Made by a program: the position numbers and the translations under genes
Assembly (NCBI RefSeq): GCF_024793945.1
Contig: NZ_JANUSD010000001.1
Span: forward strand, 186,001-250,000
Origin: Emticicia fluvialis
GTDB taxonomy: Bacteria; Bacteroidota; Bacteroidia; Cytophagales; Spirosomataceae
Length of the DNA stretch: 64,000 nucleotides
Direction of reading: 5' to 3'
The notes under the pieces: model-generated
Seen by the model: the letters and a program-made list of their open reading frames with translations, nothing else
Databases searched by the model: none
What the model was told of the DNA's origin: nothing
Shown here: one piece after another, positions 59,717 to 64,000 of the stretch
Position numbering within the stretch: position 1 is the first letter of the stretch
Layout of the letters: every line of letters begins with the position of its first letter

Positions 59717-61120
59717 ATGCCGACCTACGGACAAATCAAGCGACAAATAGATTTAAACCCTTTTGCTATTCTCATGCTCCGCAATGAATTGAAGGCACTG
59801 CCGGAGATTATCAGAGAAGATGAGTATGTAGATGCCTCCGTACATGGATACTGGAACAACCGCCATGCCCTGTTACTGGCTACCACGCAAAGAATTTTGC
59901 TGGTTGACAGCGACACACAAGGTGATGTGGAAGTTATAGAATTTCCTTACGATAACACTGTTACCGTGCGTTGCCCCACACCCGACTCGGTGGTGTTTGG
60001 AACCGAAACCAGAAAAATAAGGATTGATAACACCATTGAAGAATATATAGCAGCTTTTTATAAGGTGGTGAAAGACAGGTTGGATGGCAAAGAACCACAG
60101 ATTTACCGTGAGCGTGATATTTACTCAAAGGCTAGCGAAGAGCAGCAGGATTATCCGGAGCAACCACAACAGGTGCAAGGAAGTAATCCTTTCCATGTGC
60201 TTTTAAAAGGGCTGGATGGTATCACTAAAATGATTAATCCGGATGTGCGGGTGAGTCAGTCTGATAAAACGGCTGAGGAGCCTATTGCTCACAGCCAGCC
60301 TGCCGAACCCGAAAAAACTCTGGACGAATTGCTGGCAGAACTGAATGCACTGATTGGCTTGCAGGATGTAAAAGATGAAGTTAGCAGCCTTGTGAATGTG
60401 CTGAAGGTTGAAAAAATAAGAAATGAACAGGGTATAAAAGTGCCTGAGCGCTCGTTACACATGGTTTTTCATGGCAACCCCGGCACGGGTAAAACCACCA
60501 TTGCCCGTTTACTGGCCAGAATTTTCAAGGCTTTGGGCGTTTTAAGCAAAGGGCATTTGTATGAAACCGACCGTAGCGGATTAGTGGCTGGATATACAGG
60601 GCAGACATCGCTGAAAACAATGGAGGTTTGCCAGAAATCGAAAGGTGGTATTTTGTTTATTGATGAGGCTTACGCTTTGAATACCGACGATACCTATGGC
60701 CCCGAGGCGGTAAACACCATTGTGAAGTTTATGGAAGACCATCGCCACGACTTTGTTGTAATTGTAGCCGGATATGAAGAGAAAATGACCGAATTTATTA
60801 ATTCAAATCCCGGGCTGCATTCAAGATTCAATAAGTACATCGGCTTTAAAGACTACACGCCAGAAGAGATTTTAGAGATATTTCTGATACAGGCACAGAA
60901 AGTGCAGTTGACCGTTGAAGAGGCCGCCAGAAAAAAAGCTTACAAGCTTTTCAAGAAGCTGTATGAAGGCCGCGATGCCTCGTTTGGAAATGGCCGCCTG
61001 GCCCGGAATGTCTTTGAAAAAACCTATGAAAAGCAAGCCAACAGGCTTGTAAAAGAGGGTGTTGAAATTGCCGACATAAGCCTGATAAAAGAGGCAGATA
61101 TACCCGTGATGGAAGATTAA
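59717..61120 (+). CDS. PH-like domain fused to a CbbX/SpoVK-type AAA ATPase
   Basis: The 467-residue protein has an N-terminal part (about 30-120) that resembles bacterial PH-like (YokE-type) domains: VDASVHGYWNNRHALLLATTQRILLVDSDTQGDVEVIEF. An acidic, low-complexity linker (about 135-205) follows, then an AAA domain of the CbbX/SpoVK family with Walker A GNPGTGKT (253-260), GLVAGYTGQTSLKT, Walker B ILFIDEAYAL (312-321), and a sensor/arginine-finger region LHSRFNKYI. CbbX-type AAA proteins remodel partner proteins. The PH-like module might target it to a membrane or partner. Cytoplasmic and monocistronic. Confidence 0.85.
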   Translation: MPTYGQIKRQIDLNPFAILMLRNELKALPEIIREDEYVDASVHGYWNNRHALLLATTQRILLVDSDTQGDVEVIEFPYDNTVTVRCPTPDSVVFGTETRKIRIDNTIEEYIAAFYKVVKDRLDGKEPQIYRERDIYSKASEEQQDYPEQPQQVQGSNPFHVLLKGLDGITKMINPDVRVSQSDKTAEEPIAHSQPAEPEKTLDELLAELNALIGLQDVKDEVSSLVNVLKVEKIRNEQGIKVPERSLHMVFHGNPGTGKTTIARLLARIFKALGVLSKGHLYETDRSGLVAGYTGQTSLKTMEVCQKSKGGILFIDEAYALNTDDTYGPEAVNTIVKFMEDHRHDFVVIVAGYEEKMTEFINSNPGLHSRFNKYIGFKDYTPEEILEIFLIQAQKVQLTVEEAARKKAYKLFKKLYEGRDASFGNGRLARNVFEKTYEKQANRLVKEGVEIADISLIKEADIPVMED

Positions 61121-61227
61121 CCATATCCTTCAAAAAGACCTGTTATCCATAGGGTAGTCCGTCTTTATAAATTTAATAGATTTTGTCAGGTTAAAGTATA
61201 TTTTTACCTTATAAATACAGAGATAAG

Positions 61228-61713
61228 ATGAGAAACACGTTCAACTACATAAAAAAGGCACTGGATAATAAAATTGGAATTCTTGAAAGAGAAACAGAGG
61301 TAGGCTTTGTACAATTTGGCAATTTTAAGACCGATGTGGCCGGGGTTTTTAAAGATAAAAAGTACCTCTTCAAAAAGAAGAGCTTCTGGAACTCTGATTA
61401 TGAAATTTATCGTGATGATAACCAGCAATTGATTGGTGAAGTGGTATTTTCTAACTGGAAGCAAAAAGCAGAGATAACATTAATAAATGGTGAAAAATTT
61501 GTAATGCAGTCTAAAAATTTCTGGAGTACGAAGTGGAGCTTAGACGATACAAACAGAGATGTAGTGGATTTTGAACAAACCAAATATTTCTGGACTGATG
61601 AGGGAACCATTACAGCCAATGTGCATGATAATGAAAAAATGGGACTTTTGGTGCTATTAAGCACCTTTGTGAACTTCGTTTACCGCAGAAGGTCTGCTGC
61701 GGCTGCAAGTTGA
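61228..61713 (+). CDS. Hypothetical protein with paired GKFV/KFW strand pattern
   Basis: The 161-residue protein is rich in aromatic and basic beta strands. KYLFKKKSFWNSDYEIYRDDNQQLIGEVVFSNW and GEKFVMQSKNFWSTKWSLDDTN look like repeated strand pairs, a weak resemblance to LURP-one/Tubby-like C-terminal folds. A C-terminal hydrophobic segment (MGLLVLLSTFVNFVYRRRS) may contact the membrane. No family was recognised with confidence. It lies 107 bp downstream of the AAA gene and could be functionally linked. Confidence 0.6.
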   Translation: MRNTFNYIKKALDNKIGILERETEVGFVQFGNFKTDVAGVFKDKKYLFKKKSFWNSDYEIYRDDNQQLIGEVVFSNWKQKAEITLINGEKFVMQSKNFWSTKWSLDDTNRDVVDFEQTKYFWTDEGTITANVHDNEKMGLLVLLSTFVNFVYRRRSAAAAS

Positions 61714-61737
61714 GTTTGTATCCGGACGAGCATTCTA

Positions 61738-62601
61738 CTATGCCTCTATACCCATCAGGTATTTTTTCTTAAAATTAGAAGGGCTTTCGCCTGTTTTTTG
61801 TAAGAATTGCCTGCTGAAATAAGCTGGGTCTTCATACCCAAGCTGGTAGGCAATTTCTTTGGCGGTCATAGAGGTATGAATCAGTAATCGCTTGGCTTCC
61901 AGCATAATACGGTCTTTGATAACCTCATTAGGCTGAGGCAGGTTAAGGCGCTTAAATTTATTGGTGATGGTCTTGGCAGCCATGCTCAGCAAATCGGCAT
62001 AGTCGGCAACACTGTGTTTTTCTTTGTAATAGGCATCAACCAGCACACTAAAGCGGCGGAAAAAATCAAGCTCGTTGTTACTTTGCAATAGTTCCTGCCC
62101 CAGGTGTTGTTTCTTCCATATCCGGGTCGATTTAATGAGCAATTGTTTCAGATAGGTACGAATCATTTCTTCCTGCGATGTATCGTTCAGACCGAATTCT
62201 TCATCAATAGAATTAAAAAGAGGGTCAATAGCCATAATTTCTTCTTCTGCCACCCTAACCATCGGCATTTTGTTGATGTTGTTGAACAGCAGCCCGTCGC
62301 AAGCTACTTCGGCATCATGAATTTGAATACAATAAAAATCTCGGTTATAAAAAATCATGTACCCTTCTTCCTGTCCTACAGTTCCAATATGTAAAAACTG
62401 ATTAGGCGCTACAAAGAAAAGGCTATTTTGCGTGGTAGTGTAAACGTTAAAGTCTACCGTTAGCTGGTAACCCGCCGGTAGATACAGAATCTTGATATAG
62501 GCTTTGTACGCGCCATTATTGATAACCTTACTGCTCTCGTTGTTGACGTTTAAAAGCCCCAGTTTTTTAAGACTTGCTTCAAACAGACTTTGCTTTAACA
62601 T
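61738..62601 (-). CDS. AraC-family transcriptional regulator
   Basis: The 287-residue protein has a cupin-like N-terminal sensor part and a C-terminal AraC double HTH: YADLLSMAAKTITNKFKRLN and MTAKEIAYQLGYEDPAYFSRQFLQKTGESPSNFKKKYL. The latter is the family signature. It lies upstream of, and on the same strand as, the alpha/beta hydrolase/OsmC gene group ends, with 133 bp between them, and may regulate it. Effector unknown. Confidence 0.93.
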   Translation of the reverse strand: MLKQSLFEASLKKLGLLNVNNESSKVINNGAYKAYIKILYLPAGYQLTVDFNVYTTTQNSLFFVAPNQFLHIGTVGQEEGYMIFYNRDFYCIQIHDAEVACDGLLFNNINKMPMVRVAEEEIMAIDPLFNSIDEEFGLNDTSQEEMIRTYLKQLLIKSTRIWKKQHLGQELLQSNNELDFFRRFSVLVDAYYKEKHSVADYADLLSMAAKTITNKFKRLNLPQPNEVIKDRIMLEAKRLLIHTSMTAKEIAYQLGYEDPAYFSRQFLQKTGESPSNFKKKYLMGIEA

Positions 62602-62689
62602 ATATGCTCTGATTTAAAAAAGAAAACGGTTAAGTTGATGCTCTACTGCATACGAACTATTACTAAATGAAACTTTAAATGTAGTAATT

Positions 62690-62724
62690 AAATAAGCAGA
62701 GGCCATGTAAACCTCTGCTTATTT
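62690..62724 (-). terminator. Terminator of the alpha/beta hydrolase gene
   Basis: AAATAAGCAGAGG pairs perfectly with CCTCTGCTTATTT over 13 bp around nine bases. The minus-strand trail is AATTA, so the T-run is weak but the stem is strong. Confidence 0.6.
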
Positions 62725-62734
62725 GATAGCAGTG

Positions 62735-63643
62735 TTATTGTCTGGCAAATTTTTCCAGTTCAGTGTTGAATTTGTCCAGCTCCTCAATGAAAAGGGCATG
62801 GCCGCTGTTTTCAAATCTGACAATGTAAGCGTTCTTTATTCCTTTACGAGTTTGTTCTGCCAGAGAGAAATCATTCAGTTTGTCTTTTACACCGTGAAAA
62901 ATAGCAACAGGTATGGTTATATTAGCCAATTGTGGGCGAAGGTCGGTATCACGGAGGGCAATTATCGATTGGGTAGCGGCATACGGCGAAGCCTCCAGAT
63001 TGATGCCGCCAAGCCAGTTGGCCAGACCTTTCGAGATGCCGTCTTCAGTGGCAGCAAACCCTTTACCGAAGTTTTCTAGCAATTGCGGGCGGTTAGATCT
63101 GCTCAAATGTATCAACGCCGCTGCGGCTTCATCCGAAACGCCATACGGATAATCGGCTCGTTGTTTCCATGAAGGAGATGCTGTTCCGAACAATGCCAGT
63201 TTAGAAACATGAGCCGCATTGTACTTAGCCACATAATGTGTTACTACGGTTCCGCCTAATGAAAAGCCACCTAAAACTGCATTATTTATTTTCAGTTTTT
63301 CAAGCACAACCTTAATGTCATCAGAGAAAACATCGAAATCATATCTGCCATAAGGTTTGTCTGATTTCCCGAAGCCCCTCAGGGTGATACCAATAACTCT
63401 GAAACCTTTTTGAACCAGATATTGATACTGGTATTCATACATGGCGTCGCTTAAAGGCCAGCCGTGTATCAGCACAATGGGCTGACCATCTCCGAGGTCG
63501 GTAATATGCAGTTTTACGTTTTTTTCAACCTCAATGTATTCTTGTCTGCCGGCTGATGCAGGCTTGTGGGTAACCTGAGCGTTGACAGAACTTCTAAATG
63601 CCAGACCGGCTAAAAGTGCAATGATTAAAGATGTGGTTTTCAT
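62735..63643 (-). CDS. Exported alpha/beta hydrolase (non-heme peroxidase/epoxide-hydrolase-like)
   Basis: The start at 63643 gives a signal peptide (MKTTSLIIALLAGLAFRSSVNA). The core has VLIHGWPLSDAMYEYQ (oxyanion), FGKSDKP, the nucleophile Ser in LGGFSLGGTVVTHYVAKYN, an Asp in IFHGVKDKLNDF, and His in ENSGHALFIEE. The layout matches chloroperoxidase-like alpha/beta hydrolases. Substrate unknown, and the exported location suggests action on environmental esters or peracids. It lies 52 bp downstream of the OsmC gene on the same strand and may be co-transcribed. Confidence 0.9.
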   Translation of the reverse strand: MKTTSLIIALLAGLAFRSSVNAQVTHKPASAGRQEYIEVEKNVKLHITDLGDGQPIVLIHGWPLSDAMYEYQYQYLVQKGFRVIGITLRGFGKSDKPYGRYDFDVFSDDIKVVLEKLKINNAVLGGFSLGGTVVTHYVAKYNAAHVSKLALFGTASPSWKQRADYPYGVSDEAAAALIHLSRSNRPQLLENFGKGFAATEDGISKGLANWLGGINLEASPYAATQSIIALRDTDLRPQLANITIPVAIFHGVKDKLNDFSLAEQTRKGIKNAYIVRFENSGHALFIEELDKFNTELEKFARQ

Positions 63644-63695
63644 TTTCTTAATTGTGTTAATATAGTTTCTGATTGTCATAAAAGTTTAATACTGA

Positions 63696-64000
63696 TTAAT
63701 TGAGATAGGCTTCAAGCGTAATCTCCAGATTATAAGCCTTGCTCACGGGGCAGGTTTCTTTTGATGCAAAGGCAATTTCAATAAATTGTTCCTGCGTAAT
63801 ACCCGGCACAATGGCATGAACCGTAAGGGCTGAACGGGTGATAACACCATTATTTAAAGAAACCACGGCTTCGGTGCTTAACTCTTGAGGTGTAAAGCCT
63901 GCGGTTGTGAGGTCGGCACTTAATTTCATGGTAAAGCATCCGGCATGAGCGGCGGCCATTAGTTCTTCAGGATTAGTGCCTGGCTGGTTCTCGAACCTCG
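63696..64000 (-). CDS. OsmC-family protein (5' end outside window)
   Basis: The frame runs off the right edge at 64000. The visible part translates to FENQPGTNPEELMAAAHAGCFTM and ends in SKETCPVSKAYNLEITLEAYLN. The conserved Glu and first Cys (AGCFTM) and the second Cys (ETCPVSKA) are the catalytic thiols of the OsmC/Ohr peroxiredoxin-like family, which reduces organic hydroperoxides. About 30-40 N-terminal residues are missing, judging from the usual family length. It precedes the exported hydrolase on the same strand. Confidence 0.92.
   Translation of the reverse strand, partial: RFENQPGTNPEELMAAAHAGCFTMKLSADLTTAGFTPQELSTEAVVSLNNGVITRSALTVHAIVPGITQEQFIEIAFASKETCPVSKAYNLEITLEAYLN

Overview
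The window looks like a chromosomal segment of a member of the Bacteroidota, probably Cytophagales. Three kinds of evidence support this. Several intergenic regions carry TTG-N19-21-TAnnTTTG promoters, the form used by the Bacteroidota primary sigma factor. Shine-Dalgarno sequences are largely absent. Many genes belong to families typical of the phylum: a TonB plug protein without a barrel, DUF4349, DUF4932, a TPR/beta-propeller/OmpA protein, an OprB-like porin, AzgA-type permease, PorV-like barrel and short HPF. The genus cannot be fixed from the sequence alone. There is one tRNA, tRNA-Arg(CCG). I saw no rRNA, intact IS element, integrase, phage gene or cas gene.

Layout. About 1-7 kb is the most accessory-looking part. 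It holds two paralogous three-repeat beta-trefoil proteins with duplicated promoters, an ArsR/AHSA1/VOC module between them, then a phosphatidylserine-decarboxylase-family protein of the two-domain PsiD-like type followed by a C69 N-terminal-nucleophile hydrolase. A 66-bp-period repeat pair also lies here. About 7.3-19.7 kb is housekeeping and general metabolism: tRNA-Arg, thymidine kinase, a PorV-like barrel, D-2-hydroxyacid dehydrogenase, a pirin/flavin-reductase/pirin cluster, DinB, TPMT-like methyltransferase, acyl-CoA thioesterase, a membrane glycosylation operon (GT87-like, GT2, polysaccharide deacetylase) and hpf. About 20-31.6 kb has a TonB-plug/MG-domain surface protein, an Rrf2 regulator, an M23 peptidase and a CzcCBA-type metal efflux operon with an inserted porin. 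About 32-44 kb contains envelope and housekeeping genes, including fabH, a PorE-like OmpA protein, MOSC, thiL and an NlpC/P60 peptidase. About 44-50.6 kb is rich in extracytoplasmic redox genes: a PVC-type heme-c dehydrogenase, a SelW-like CxxC protein, a diheme cytochrome with a parallel beta-helix partner, and a Crp/Fnr regulator. About 51.6-54.8 kb is AT-rich and carries secreted hypothetical genes plus a MITE-like inverted repeat. About 54.8-58.2 kb is an operon of an adenine-type permease, an exported MTA/SAH nucleosidase and a MalY/PatB C-S lyase. The end holds a Gfo/Idh/MocA oxidoreductase, a PH-like-AAA fusion, an AraC regulator, an alpha/beta hydrolase and a truncated OsmC gene.

The most promising leads for something undescribed are the trefoil plus PsiD-like decarboxylase plus C69 locus with its shared promoter and leader motifs, the exported-nucleosidase/adenine-permease/C-S-lyase operon, four TCTTAAA boxes on an exact 11-bp period upstream of the DUF4349 gene, and two short repeat elements (a CRISPR-like pair and a MITE-like inverted repeat).
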